Assembly (NCBI RefSeq): GCF_032594935.1
Contig: NZ_CP118734.1
Location: 958,001-1,022,000 of the forward strand
Length of the DNA: 64,000 nt
Direction: 5' to 3'
DNA from: Streptococcus sp. 29892
GTDB taxonomy: Bacteria > Bacillota > Bacilli > Lactobacillales > Streptococcaceae
Shown: piece by piece, positions 30,138 to 39,395 of the stretch
Numbering within the stretch: the first letter of the stretch is position 1
Layout: each line of letters begins with the position of its first letter
The notes under the pieces: model-generated
The model's database searches: none
Told to the model about the DNA's origin: nothing
What the model saw: only the letters and a program-made list of their open reading frames with translations
Position numbers and translations under genes: made by a program

Positions 30138-33100
30138 TGGCTTTTGAACCATTTTTAAGTGCAGAAGAAATTCGTGCTATTCAGTTGGAGGAGGCTGCTT
30201 CTGCAAAGAAGCCCAAGCGGACACCTGAGCAGATTGAAGCCATTTATAGTCATAGTCAGAACATACTTGTTTCAGCGTCAGCTGGTTCTGGCAAGACCTT
30301 TGTCATGGTGGAGAGGATACTGGACAAGCTACAACGTGGTGTGGGGATTGAAGAGCTTTTTATCTCTACTTTTACAGTTAAGGCAGCAGGTCAGCTAAAG
30401 GATCGGATTGAGGAAAATCTTAATAAAACCATTGCTGCGACTAGCGATATGGACTTGAGGCGACACCTATCAGCTCAGTTGGCTGATTTGACCAAGGCTG
30501 ATATCGGGACCATGGATTCTTTCACGCAGAAATTAGTCACGACCTATGGCTATAGTCTGGGTATTTCGCCCCAGTTTCGTATCCTACAAGATGAGGTTGA
30601 AAAATCTAGTTTCAAAAAAGAAATTTTTAGTCAGATTTTTGCAACCTATTTAGAAAATGACAAATCAGGGGACTTTCGGAAGCTGGTCAGCAATTTTTCA
30701 GGTAGTCGGAAAGACAATAGCGGTTTTCGCACGGTTGTCTACCAGATTTATGATTTTAGCCAATCAACTAGCAATCCGACCCAATGGCTAAAAGAAAAGG
30801 CTGTTCAGTCAGAACTTTATAGCCAGGAAAAAATTGACCAGATGCTTGAGCAAGACTATAAGCAAACTGTTTTGGACCAACTCCATCAATCAGGGGACTT
30901 TTTCCGTCATCATATAGAGTGGGGCAAAAAAGATTTTGGCTCTGCTCCATATTTTGCTAATGTTGAAGAGGTTGTGGGTCTTTTGACAGATTTAGATGGC
31001 TTGGGGCTAAAGGACTTGACGGAACGGGTTGAAAAAATTCTACTCATCAATAGCCAGTCCAATGGCAGGGGGTTGACAAATGCTAAGCGTCCTAAGGATG
31101 AGCATTTACTAGCTTTTAAGGAAGAATATAATGCTGGTAAGAAACAAATTATTGAAGGCTTGCGGGAGTTAGGGCAGGAAGCCTATGAATTGAACTTGCT
31201 TAAAGACTACCAGCTTCAAGCTCTGCCTTTGTTGGAGCTTCTGCGTGATTTTGTTTTGGATTTTTCACAAGCCTATTTGGAGTTGAAAATCAGGGAAGCT
31301 GCCTTTGAATTTTCGGATATTGGGCATTTTGCCATTCGGATTTTAGAGGAAAACGAGGACATTCGCCAGTATTTCCAAGACAAGTACCATGAGGTAATGG
31401 TGGACGAGTACCAAGACAATAACCACAGTCAAGAGCGAATGTTGGATTTGCTGTCTAATGGGCACAATCGCTTCATGGTAGGGGATATCAAACAATCAAT
31501 CTATCGCTTCCGTCAGGCTGATCCGATGATTTTCCAAGAGAAATTTGAACTTTATCAGTCTAATCCAGAGGCAGGAAAATTGATATTACTCAAGGAGAAT
31601 TTCCGCAGCAGTATCGAGGTTGTAGAAGCGACTAATGCGATTTTTACTCGCCTTTTGGATAAACAGGTGGGTGAAATTAACTATGATGGCAGCCACCGCC
31701 TAGTCTTTGGTAATAGTGAAAAACCTACTTATAAGCCAGAAAATCAGATGGAGTACTGGCTCTATAGTCAGAAGGAAGATAAGTCTGATACAGAGGATAG
31801 GGAAGAAGAGGTGGCCATATCAGCTGGCGAAGTTGAAATGGTGGCTAAGGAAATCTTACGTCTGCATAAGGAGAAGAACGTAAAATTTGAAGACATTACA
31901 CTATTAGTCCAAAAACGAACCCACAATCATCTGATTACAAGCATTTTTGACCGGTATGGTATTCCCTTAGTGGCTGATGGTGGGTTAACATCCTATCTGA
32001 AATCCTTGGAAGTCATGGTCATGCTAGATACCTTGCGGGTAATTAACAATCCGCTCAATGATTATGCCCTAGTAGCCCTTCTCAAATCTCCTATGTTTCG
32101 ATTTGATGAGGATGAATTGACCCGCATTTCCCTACAGGCTAATACAGGATTTTTCTATCAAAAGATGGAAGAAGCGAAACAAATAGAAGGTATCAAAGAT
32201 GATGCGGACCAAGAGAATTGTGCTAGGAAAAGCTTGATTACAAAAGGTTTGCAAACTAAGATTAGTCATTTTTTGTCAGTATTGGATAGCTGGCGTTCTT
32301 TTGCCAAGCTACATTCTATCCATGATTTGATTTGGAAGATTTTCAATGAAAAATTCTACTACGACTATGTAGCTACTTTGCCAAATGCCAGCAAGCGACA
32401 AGCTAATCTTTACGCCCTGGGTTTGCGTGCTCATCAATTTGAAAAGACTGGTTACAAGGGATTATCTCGCTTTATTGCCATGATTGATCGTGCCTTAGCC
32501 AACGACAAAGACTTGGCAGATGTTCAAGAATTTGTTCCGGAAAACGCAGTGCAACTCATGACTATTCATAAGTCAAAGGGGTTGGAGTTCAAGTATGTAT
32601 TTCTTATGAATATTGATAAGAAATTTAACTTAGAGGACCATTACCAGTCTGTTATTATCAGTCGAAAAAATGGACTTGGGGTTCAGTATCTGGCAGACAT
32701 GAAAAATCGAGTAAGGAGTTCATTACCCCAGGTGCGCGTGCTGATGAATACTCTTCCCTATCGTCGTAACTTGCAAGAGCTGAAAATTGCCAATCTATCT
32801 GAACAAATGCGCTTGCTCTATGTAGCCCTGACCCGAGCCGAGGTAAAACTCTACTTGGTTGGAAAAGGGGACAAAGAAAAACTATCTGTCAGGTATGATG
32901 GCAAACAAGAAAATGGTGTCTTGGCTAAATCAACAAGAGAAAATATGGTCAGCTTTCAAGATTGGATACTAGCCATTGATGCTGCCTTTACTGGTCAAGA
33001 CCTTCACTTCAAGAAAAGATTTGTGACGGATGAGGACATGGTAGAAGACAGTGAACAGGGGGGAGGCCACCAAGAACAGACAGAGCAAGAAACTGTGGAA

Positions 33101-33958
33101 GAAAGTACGAAAGTAGCAACTGAAACCGTAGAGGTTACTGTGTCTGAACAGTTACTACTAGAGCAAGCTGACCCAACTGATCAAGCCAAAGAAGTGAAGT
33201 CAGATCGAATAGAAAAAATCCAGTTAAAAGACATTGAGATTGGTTTGAAATTATTGTCTTCTGTCCAAGAGTTGAACGAAGGCTATAAGGCTGCTATAGA
33301 ATTACCAAGTTTACGCACTCCAAGTCAAATCAAGAAACTCTATGAGCCTATTTTGGAACAAGAAGGAATGGAAATCATGGATAAGTCCGATACAAGGCAG
33401 GGCTTGGCAAAATCCAAAACAAAACGGACTTTCAACTTGCCAGATTTCTCCAAGAAACCAAAAATTACTGGAGCTCAAGTCGGTTCAGCAGTCCATGAAC
33501 TCATGCAACGCTTGGACTTGTCTTGGTTGGTGACAGAAGATACGGTAAGAGAAGCTCTAGAAGCTGTTCATGCAGATCAGGCTGTTAAGGACAAGATTGA
33601 TATTCAAAAGATCTTGGATTTCTTTGATACAGACTTGGGTCAGGGAATTCTAGCCAATACCGACAAACTACACCGAGAAGCTCCATTTGCAAGTTTGCAG
33701 ATAGATCCTGTATCACAGGAACAATTTGTCCTTCGCGGGATTATCGATGGCTACCTACTCTATGATGATCACATTGTCCTCTTTGATTACAAGACAGACA
33801 AGTATGACCAGCCAAGCCAACTTAGCCAACGTTACCAAGCTCAAATGCAACTCTACGCAGAAGCATTGAAAAAAGCCTACAAGATAGATCGTGTAGACTG
33901 TCATTTGATTTTGCTTGGTGGGGAGAAGATTGAAGTGGTAGAGGTCAAGGTAAATTAA
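30137..33958 (+). CDS. rexA: ATP-dependent helicase/nuclease subunit A
   Basis: 1273 aa. UvrD-like SF1 helicase: Walker [10 protein letters not shown] (about 49-57), motif [14 protein letters not shown], motif [18 protein letters not shown], motif V-VI region [14 protein letters not shown] and [10 protein letters not shown]. The C-terminal RecB-family nuclease shows RGIIDGYLL and LFDYKTDKY (about 1200-1225). An acidic low-complexity linker (about 970-1030, rich in E, Q, T and V) separates the two halves. The start at 30137 overlaps the rexB stop; a longer frame from 30104 is ignored. Confidence 0.95.
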   Translation: MAFEPFLSAEEIRAIQLEEAASAKKPKRTPEQIEAIYSHSQNILVSASAGSGKTFVMVERILDKLQRGVGIEELFISTFTVKAAGQLKDRIEENLNKTIAATSDMDLRRHLSAQLADLTKADIGTMDSFTQKLVTTYGYSLGISPQFRILQDEVEKSSFKKEIFSQIFATYLENDKSGDFRKLVSNFSGSRKDNSGFRTVVYQIYDFSQSTSNPTQWLKEKAVQSELYSQEKIDQMLEQDYKQTVLDQLHQSGDFFRHHIEWGKKDFGSAPYFANVEEVVGLLTDLDGLGLKDLTERVEKILLINSQSNGRGLTNAKRPKDEHLLAFKEEYNAGKKQIIEGLRELGQEAYELNLLKDYQLQALPLLELLRDFVLDFSQAYLELKIREAAFEFSDIGHFAIRILEENEDIRQYFQDKYHEVMVDEYQDNNHSQERMLDLLSNGHNRFMVGDIKQSIYRFRQADPMIFQEKFELYQSNPEAGKLILLKENFRSSIEVVEATNAIFTRLLDKQVGEINYDGSHRLVFGNSEKPTYKPENQMEYWLYSQKEDKSDTEDREEEVAISAGEVEMVAKEILRLHKEKNVKFEDITLLVQKRTHNHLITSIFDRYGIPLVADGGLTSYLKSLEVMVMLDTLRVINNPLNDYALVALLKSPMFRFDEDELTRISLQANTGFFYQKMEEAKQIEGIKDDADQENCARKSLITKGLQTKISHFLSVLDSWRSFAKLHSIHDLIWKIFNEKFYYDYVATLPNASKRQANLYALGLRAHQFEKTGYKGLSRFIAMIDRALANDKDLADVQEFVPENAVQLMTIHKSKGLEFKYVFLMNIDKKFNLEDHYQSVIISRKNGLGVQYLADMKNRVRSSLPQVRVLMNTLPYRRNLQELKIANLSEQMRLLYVALTRAEVKLYLVGKGDKEKLSVRYDGKQENGVLAKSTRENMVSFQDWILAIDAAFTGQDLHFKKRFVTDEDMVEDSEQGGGHQEQTEQETVEESTKVATETVEVTVSEQLLLEQADPTDQAKEVKSDRIEKIQLKDIEIGLKLLSSVQELNEGYKAAIELPSLRTPSQIKKLYEPILEQEGMEIMDKSDTRQGLAKSKTKRTFNLPDFSKKPKITGAQVGSAVHELMQRLDLSWLVTEDTVREALEAVHADQAVKDKIDIQKILDFFDTDLGQGILANTDKLHREAPFASLQIDPVSQEQFVLRGIIDGYLLYDDHIVLFDYKTDKYDQPSQLSQRYQAQMQLYAEALKKAYKIDRVDCHLILLGGEKIEVVEVKVN

Positions 33959-33968
33959 AAGCGAGTGA

Positions 33969-34613
33969 TTAAACTCGCTTTTTCTGTTTGGTTAGATTGA
34001 GGCCGAATGGAACTAAATTTTCTTCTTTTTTCAAAATCCGCTGGATATTTTCCTTGTGTCGAACGATGACAAAGAGCCCCAAAAAGACGATGATAATGGT
34101 AAAGAGCCAGTCGTAGCTAGGTAGGATAAATTTTAGTGCTGGAAATAGCAGAGCTCCTAAGATGGCTAAGGCTGCTGCCAAAACACTAGAGAATGACACC
34201 ATGGATGTCAAGTAGAGGGAGCTGGCAAAGATTAGAATGAGATAGAGGCAGAAAGCAGGTGCAACCCCTAAAAGCATACCAGCAGATGTGGCAACAGCCT
34301 TTCCGCCTTTGAATTGGGCAAAGATGGGGAAAGTATGTCCTAAAACAGCCATCAATCCAAAGACAATCGGAGAAATTCCTTGGGCATGAAAAATAATTGG
34401 GAGCAGTGCTGCCAAGGTTCCCTTGAGGAAATCAATCAGAAAGACGACAGTGCCCGCCTTCTTACCGAGAATACGGAAGGTATTGGTGGTTCCTGTATTG
34501 CCTGAACCATGTTCGCGGATATTGATCTTGAAAAAAGCCTGACCAATCCAAAGTCCTGATGGAATAGAACCTAATAAATATGCGACGAATAATAAAATAA
34601 GATTGACTAACAT
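33969..34613 (-). CDS. plsY: Acyl-phosphate glycerol-3-phosphate acyltransferase
   Basis: 214 aa, polytopic membrane enzyme making lysophosphatidic acid from acyl-phosphate. Motifs: [12 protein letters not shown] (near residues 10-21), [15 protein letters not shown], and [21 protein letters not shown]. The ATG at 34613 fits other streptococcal PlsY proteins. TGCTATAAT ends 6 nt upstream, so the message is probably leaderless; a longer TTG-started frame would have to read through this promoter and is rejected. Convergent with rexA, 10 bp apart, and divergent from parE. Confidence 0.94.
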   Translation of the reverse strand: MLVNLILLFVAYLLGSIPSGLWIGQAFFKINIREHGSGNTGTTNTFRILGKKAGTVVFLIDFLKGTLAALLPIIFHAQGISPIVFGLMAVLGHTFPIFAQFKGGKAVATSAGMLLGVAPAFCLYLILIFASSLYLTSMVSFSSVLAAALAILGALLFPALKFILPSYDWLFTIIIVFLGLFVIVRHKENIQRILKKEENLVPFGLNLTKQKKRV

Positions 34614-34619
34614 GCTTCC

Positions 34620-34628
34620 ATTATAGCA
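34620..34628 (-). promoter_or_regulatory. plsY extended -10, leaderless type
   Basis: Minus strand TGCTATAAT, then GGAAGC, then ATG. The predicted start site coincides with the start codon. Confidence 0.6.
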
Positions 34629-34696
34629 CAATTTCCTTTGAATTCTCCTCAAATGCGTTTTCTTAGCTGTTCCAGCCGAAAGTTAGCAGAAAAATT

Positions 34697-34725
34697 TTGC
34701 AAAAATGCTCAAAAACTTGTAATAT
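34697..34725 (+). promoter_or_regulatory. parE promoter
   Basis: TTGCAA (34697-34702), 17-bp spacer, TAATAT (34720-34725). Confidence 0.7.
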
Positions 34726-34754
34726 AGTAAGGATGACAAGTATGGAGGTCAGTT

Positions 34755-36704
34755 TTGACTAAGAAAGAGATTAACATAAATAATTATAATGACGATGCCA
34801 TTCAGGTATTAGAAGGGCTAGATGCTGTTCGCAAACGCCCTGGTATGTACATCGGCTCCACAGACGGAAATGGTCTGCACCACATGGTCTGGGAGATTGT
34901 CGATAATGCTGTCGACGAGGCCTTGTCTGGTTTCGGTGACCGAATTGACGTGACCATTAACAAGGACGGTAGTCTGTCCGTTTCCGACCGTGGACGTGGA
35001 ATGCCTGTCGGTATGCACGCAACAGGCAAGCCAACCGTTGAAGTTATCTTCACCGTTCTCCACGCAGGTGGTAAGTTCGGTCAAGGTGGCTACAAGACTT
35101 CAGGTGGTCTGCACGGGGTTGGTTCTTCGGTGGTCAATGCCCTGTCCAGTTGGTTGGAAGTGGAAATTACCCGTGACGGTGCTGTTTACAAGCAACGGTT
35201 TGAGCAGGGTGGAAAGCCAGTCACGACCTTAGAGAAGATTGGTACCGCTCCAAAATCAAAAACAGGTACAAAAGTTACCTTTATGCCTGATGATACCATC
35301 TTTTCAACGACTGATTTCAAGTTCAACACCATTGCCGAACGTTTGAAAGAGTCAGCCTTCTTGCTCAAACAAGTCACCATGACCTTGACAGATGAGCGGA
35401 CGGGCGAGCAGGAGGAGTATCACTATGAAAATGGCGTTCAAGACTTTGTATCCTACCTCAACGAAGACAAGGAAACCCTGACGCCAGTCCTCTATTTTGA
35501 AGGAGAAGATGCAGGTTTCCAGGTTCAAGTGGCCATGCAGTACAACGATGGTTATTCAGACAACATTCTCTCCTTCGTTAACAACGTTCGGACCAAGGAT
35601 GGCGGTACCCACGAAACAGGTCTCAAACTAGCCATTACCAAGGCCATGAACGACTATGCTCGTAAGACTAATTTGCTCAAGGAAAAGGACAAGAACTTAG
35701 AAGGCTCAGATTACCGTGAAGGTTTGTCTGCGGTCCTCTCTATCCTTGTGCCAGAAGAGCATTTGCAGTTTGAAGGACAGACCAAGGACAAGCTGGGCAG
35801 CCCGCTTGCTCGTCCTGTGGTGGACGGCATTGTATCGGACAAGCTGACTTTCTTCCTTTTGGAAAATGGCGAGCTAGCATCTAATCTAGTTCGTAAAGCC
35901 ATTAAGGCGCGTGACGCCCGCGAGGCTGCGCGTAAGGCGCGTGACGAATCCCGAAACGGTAAGAAAAACAAGAAGGACAAGGGGCTTTTATCAGGAAAAT
36001 TAACCCCAGCCCAGTCCAAAAATCCAGCCAAAAACGAACTCTATCTGGTCGAGGGAGATTCGGCCGGAGGCTCTGCCAAACAAGGCCGTGATCGTAAATT
36101 CCAAGCCATCCTACCTTTGCGTGGTAAGGTTATCAACACTGCCAAGGCTAAAATGGCGGACATCCTCAAAAACGAAGAAATCAACACCATGATTTACACC
36201 ATCGGTGCAGGTGTTGGTTCAGACTTTACGCTGGAAGATGTCAACTATGACAAGATTATAATCATGACCGATGCGGATACGGACGGTGCCCACATTCAGA
36301 CTCTCTTGCTGACCTTCTTCTATCGCTATATGCGACCGCTAGTAGAAGCAGGCCGGGTTTATATCGCCCTTCCGCCCCTCTACAAGATGTCAAAAGGTAA
36401 GGGCAAGACAGAAAAGATTGCTTATGCTTGGTCTGATGGGGAATTAGAAGATCTCCGCAAGGATTTTGGCAAGGGCTTTATCCTCCAACGCTACAAGGGT
36501 CTTGGTGAGATGAATGCCGATCAGCTCTGGGAAACGACTATGAACCCTGAAACTCGTACCCTTATCCGTGTCACCATTGAAGATTTAGCCCGTGCTGAAC
36601 GCCGTGTATCTGTCCTTATGGGCGACAAGGTCGAGCCACGCCGCAAGTGGATTGAGGACAATGTTAAGTTTACATTGGAAGAGGCGACAGCTTTTACTAA
36701 ATAA
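34755..36704 (+). CDS. parE: DNA topoisomerase IV subunit B
   Basis: 649 aa. GHKL ATPase domain (EIVDNAVDEAL, DRGRGMPVG, GGLHGVGSSVVNALS), transducer, and TOPRIM domain (VEGDSAGGSAKQGRDR, DADTDGAHI). Starts with TTG: GGAGG lies 6 nt upstream and no in-frame ATG is nearby. It pairs with parC 2.7 kb downstream; four genes lie between, the first being a Fic enzyme. Confidence 0.96.
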   Translation: MTKKEININNYNDDAIQVLEGLDAVRKRPGMYIGSTDGNGLHHMVWEIVDNAVDEALSGFGDRIDVTINKDGSLSVSDRGRGMPVGMHATGKPTVEVIFTVLHAGGKFGQGGYKTSGGLHGVGSSVVNALSSWLEVEITRDGAVYKQRFEQGGKPVTTLEKIGTAPKSKTGTKVTFMPDDTIFSTTDFKFNTIAERLKESAFLLKQVTMTLTDERTGEQEEYHYENGVQDFVSYLNEDKETLTPVLYFEGEDAGFQVQVAMQYNDGYSDNILSFVNNVRTKDGGTHETGLKLAITKAMNDYARKTNLLKEKDKNLEGSDYREGLSAVLSILVPEEHLQFEGQTKDKLGSPLARPVVDGIVSDKLTFFLLENGELASNLVRKAIKARDAREAARKARDESRNGKKNKKDKGLLSGKLTPAQSKNPAKNELYLVEGDSAGGSAKQGRDRKFQAILPLRGKVINTAKAKMADILKNEEINTMIYTIGAGVGSDFTLEDVNYDKIIIMTDADTDGAHIQTLLLTFFYRYMRPLVEAGRVYIALPPLYKMSKGKGKTEKIAYAWSDGELEDLRKDFGKGFILQRYKGLGEMNADQLWETTMNPETRTLIRVTIEDLARAERRVSVLMGDKVEPRRKWIEDNVKFTLEEATAFTK

Positions 36705-36727
36705 TCTCAGGGAAGTTGAGGTGCAGT

Positions 36728-37330
36728 ATGGTTTTAGAAAATAAATTGGGGATTGAAAATTCGGCTGAATTAGCCCGTCTTGAAGAACAAATCAGCAAGA
36801 AAAAAGCAGCTCAACTGTTCGAAACTGGGCAATTGTTCCAGATAGAAGTTGGAACCTTTGCAGGTTTGGCACAAATTCATCAGGCTTTATTTGAGGATAT
36901 TTACGACTTTGCAGGTAAAATTCGTGATGTAAACATTGCCAAGGATAACTTTCAATTTGCCCCTCGTATTTTTCTGGAGCAGTCATTGGCTTATATTGAC
37001 AAGCTACCACATGAAACCTTTGATGAGATTATTGACAAGTATGCAGATATGAACATTGCACACCCATTCCGTGAAGGAAATGGTCGCAGTATGCGTATCT
37101 GGTTGGATTGTATGCTACGGGATAGGTTGGGCAAGGTAGTTGATTGGAATAGCATTGATAAAGATGAGTATTTCAATGCCATGGTTAGAAGCCATGTGTC
37201 AACAGGCGAACTCAAATATTTGTTGTTACACGCTTTGACTGACGATCTTGGGCAAGCAACCTATTTTAAAGGTATCGACCATTCCTATTACTATGAAGGA
37301 TACAACCTCTATCGGACAGAGGATTTGTAA
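36728..37330 (+). CDS. fic: Fic-domain AMP-transferase, class III (autoinhibited)
   Basis: 200 aa. The catalytic Fic motif HPFREGNGR is complete at residues 112-120. The C-terminus carries the inhibitory motif (S/T)xxxE(G/N) as S186-YYY-E190-G191, the arrangement of class III Fic proteins such as NmFic, so no separate antitoxin is expected. Fic enzymes transfer AMP to hydroxyl side chains; the known bacterial targets GyrB and ParE are type II topoisomerase ATPase subunits, and this gene starts 23 bp after parE. GAGGTG precedes the ATG at 36728. Confidence 0.9.
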   Translation: MVLENKLGIENSAELARLEEQISKKKAAQLFETGQLFQIEVGTFAGLAQIHQALFEDIYDFAGKIRDVNIAKDNFQFAPRIFLEQSLAYIDKLPHETFDEIIDKYADMNIAHPFREGNGRSMRIWLDCMLRDRLGKVVDWNSIDKDEYFNAMVRSHVSTGELKYLLLHALTDDLGQATYFKGIDHSYYYEGYNLYRTEDL

Positions 37331-37362
37331 GTCTAGCACAAGCAAACTATGTGAGGTGTTTT

Positions 37363-37866
37363 ATGCCACTAAGAGTAAAATTAACTGACCGTTTTCAAAA
37401 ACAGCTGACTGAATGGGCTCGAAAGCGTAAGCCATTTAAAAACAAACAGGAATTAGAGGAAAAGTTTGACCAGGCGCTTGAAACTTGGAAATCGTCCAAG
37501 ACTAGAGAACGGGCAGAGGCCTTGTTGTCTGATCAAGGGAAATTGGAACATTTTCTACAAGATATCGAGAAGAAATTGGCGCGACTACCATTTGGCGGGG
37601 ACAAGTTTTCAGCCATTCCGGGGATGATTTCCATGGTTAGAAGCTATGTTAAGCGAGAATATACAACCTTACCAAAAGGAGCTATTTTGGCTACAATTGG
37701 TGCCTTAATTTACTTTTTCAGCCCACTGGATGCTTTGCCTGATTTCCTATTCGGACCAGGTTTGCTAGATGATGCCTTTGTCCTTAATGCCTGCCTCAAA
37801 TTAGTTAAGTCAGATGTGGATGATTTCAGAAACTGGCAAGCAAGGAAGCGGACGGTGGAAGAGTAG
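37363..37866 (+). CDS. YkvA-like DUF1232 membrane protein
   Basis: 167 aa. A charged, helical N-terminal half is followed by a DUF1232 segment with a membrane helix and the motif YFFSPLDALPDFLFGPGLLDD (split here around residue 125). Function unknown. GAGGTG precedes the ATG at 37363. It lies 32 bp after fic, apparently in the same transcript, before an AT-rich region. Confidence 0.8.
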   Translation: MPLRVKLTDRFQKQLTEWARKRKPFKNKQELEEKFDQALETWKSSKTRERAEALLSDQGKLEHFLQDIEKKLARLPFGGDKFSAIPGMISMVRSYVKREYTTLPKGAILATIGALIYFFSPLDALPDFLFGPGLLDDAFVLNACLKLVKSDVDDFRNWQARKRTVEE

Positions 37867-38042
37867 CTCTGCTATTTTCAAAAAATTTAGAAAAGAAAAT
37901 ACTCACTTTTAAAATAATTATTTCAATTAAATCAGTGAGTATATGAAATTACTTTTTTGAATTAATCAAGTATTTTATTGATGTATCAAAAACGGTTTAG
38001 TAATCGAATAAGGAAATTATTCTGACTTAATTAGGAGTAAAA
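37867..38042. other. AT-rich intergenic region before the cupin gene
   Basis: 176 bp, markedly richer in A and T than the flanking housekeeping genes. It contains the inverted repeat ATACTCACT (37899-37907) / AGTGAGTAT (37934-37942) and no clear consensus promoter. It marks the left boundary of the probably acquired cassette. Confidence 0.5.
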
Positions 38043-38450
38043 ATGAAAAATATTTTAAGTGAAAAAATTGAACAAAGCTTAGTGAAGAATGACAGAGTTT
38101 ATTTATCAGGGAAATTAAAGTCGGATAATTCTGTTGAACACTTTGATTTTCAAAAATATGAGATGGGAATATCTGATTATAAGGAATTTAAGGCAGATGC
38201 GCCTCATGTTCATTTGAATAATTATGAATATAACTATGTTTTAGAGGGTCGAATAAAAGTGTTGCTTGTTGAGGAAGGTAAAGAATATACTTTTCATAAG
38301 GGAGATATTTTTTTAATTGAGCCTAATATGAAATATGCTACAAAGTGTTTGGGAGGAACAAGAATACTATTCACAAAAGTTCCTGGCGGAAATGATAAAG
38401 TTTTGCTTGAGTTGTCGGATGATTTGAAAAGATGGCAGGGAGGATGGTAA
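38043..38450 (+). CDS. Small cupin-fold protein
   Basis: 135 aa. Cupin motif 1 is visible as PHVHLNNYEYNYVLEG (H-x-H-x4-E-x6-G, about residues 55-70) and motif 2 as HKGDIFLIEPNM. A metal-binding, ligand-sensing or small-molecule-modifying role is possible; no substrate can be assigned. AT-rich codon use. Its stop overlaps the start of the next gene (TAATG), so the two proteins are coupled. TTAGGAG precedes the ATG. Confidence 0.75.
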   Translation: MKNILSEKIEQSLVKNDRVYLSGKLKSDNSVEHFDFQKYEMGISDYKEFKADAPHVHLNNYEYNYVLEGRIKVLLVEEGKEYTFHKGDIFLIEPNMKYATKCLGGTRILFTKVPGGNDKVLLELSDDLKRWQGGW

Positions 38451-39379
38451 TGTTTAAATTTTTAATTAATGTGTTATCATTCTCGCTTACAGATATGATA
38501 AGAATTTTAACTTTTTACATTACTGTATGGGGGGTTGCTACTACTATTTTTGATTTTAAAGAATTTAAGTTTTATTATTTAATTTTTATTGTTTCATTAT
38601 TTATTGTGTTAATTACTTTATTAATAAAAAACTTCTTTAAACTGAAATCCAAAAAGCTCCACTTTGATTTTAATTCAACAAGAAAATTTTCAATTTTACT
38701 CGGTGACTATCTTGAAAATATGCAATATATTAGCGACAAAAAAGTTAATGCTGAGCAAAATACCTTGTTCGTTGTTGGCTTGGATCAAAGTGGATTATTA
38801 GAAAATGCATCCAACGGTAGTGTACTGTCCGATCTTTTAAAACTGTTAGAGCAAGAAGGGATAAATAGGTCGGATTTACAGAATCAATTAAATGAATGTG
38901 TGAAAAGTCAGCTAAATATAGATTTAAATGATTCAACACAAAAATTGGCTCTCGGTGATATAGTTTTGGTGAAATTCAAAGCTTCTTTAAAATTTAGAAC
39001 AAGTAATATTTTACCTATTTTATTTGTAGTAAATTCTTTTAAAACCGCTGAGGGATTAAAATACAATGACTTGGATAATATAAAAGGTATTGATTCAAGA
39101 AAAATTATCATTGATATTTATTCAAAATTTCATGAATTAAAACAATTTGATAGATTATTTTTAGGAGCTATTGGAACAAATAAACTTAAATTTCCCTATT
39201 CAATTTTAATTAATGAAGTGATTACAGGATTTGCGTTTGCTGTTGCAAATAATTTTGAGATTAAGCAAGTTTATTTTTCAATAAGAGAAATTGACATGGA
39301 AAATCAATTTCTTGATAGAGGAAATCTTATTAATCAAGCGACTTCGTTGTTGAAATATTATAGCAATAACATCTCTTAA
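38450..39379 (+). CDS. Two-TM protein with macro-like C-terminal domain
   Basis: 309 aa. Two N-terminal membrane helices (about 5-33 and 41-63), then a soluble domain. That domain shows the pattern of the macro domain of Thoeris effectors (ThsA_Macro type): strand NTLFVVGLD, a LALGDIVLVKF strand, NILPILFVVNSF, and LFLGAIGTNKLKFPYS as the likely ligand loop. Such TM-macro proteins are membrane effectors activated by nucleotide signals. No TIR (ThsB) gene is visible nearby. GGGAGG 6 nt upstream supports ATG 38450. Very AT-rich, unlike parC. Confidence 0.6.
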   Translation: MFKFLINVLSFSLTDMIRILTFYITVWGVATTIFDFKEFKFYYLIFIVSLFIVLITLLIKNFFKLKSKKLHFDFNSTRKFSILLGDYLENMQYISDKKVNAEQNTLFVVGLDQSGLLENASNGSVLSDLLKLLEQEGINRSDLQNQLNECVKSQLNIDLNDSTQKLALGDIVLVKFKASLKFRTSNILPILFVVNSFKTAEGLKYNDLDNIKGIDSRKIIIDIYSKFHELKQFDRLFLGAIGTNKLKFPYSILINEVITGFAFAVANNFEIKQVYFSIREIDMENQFLDRGNLINQATSLLKYYSNNIS

Positions 39380-39395
39380 TGTTTAAAGGATTATT

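Noticed and set aside
38450..39379. Considered naming the TM-macro gene thsA of a complete Thoeris system
   Set aside because: No TIR-domain (ThsB) partner is present; the neighbour is a cupin and the macro assignment is by pattern only.
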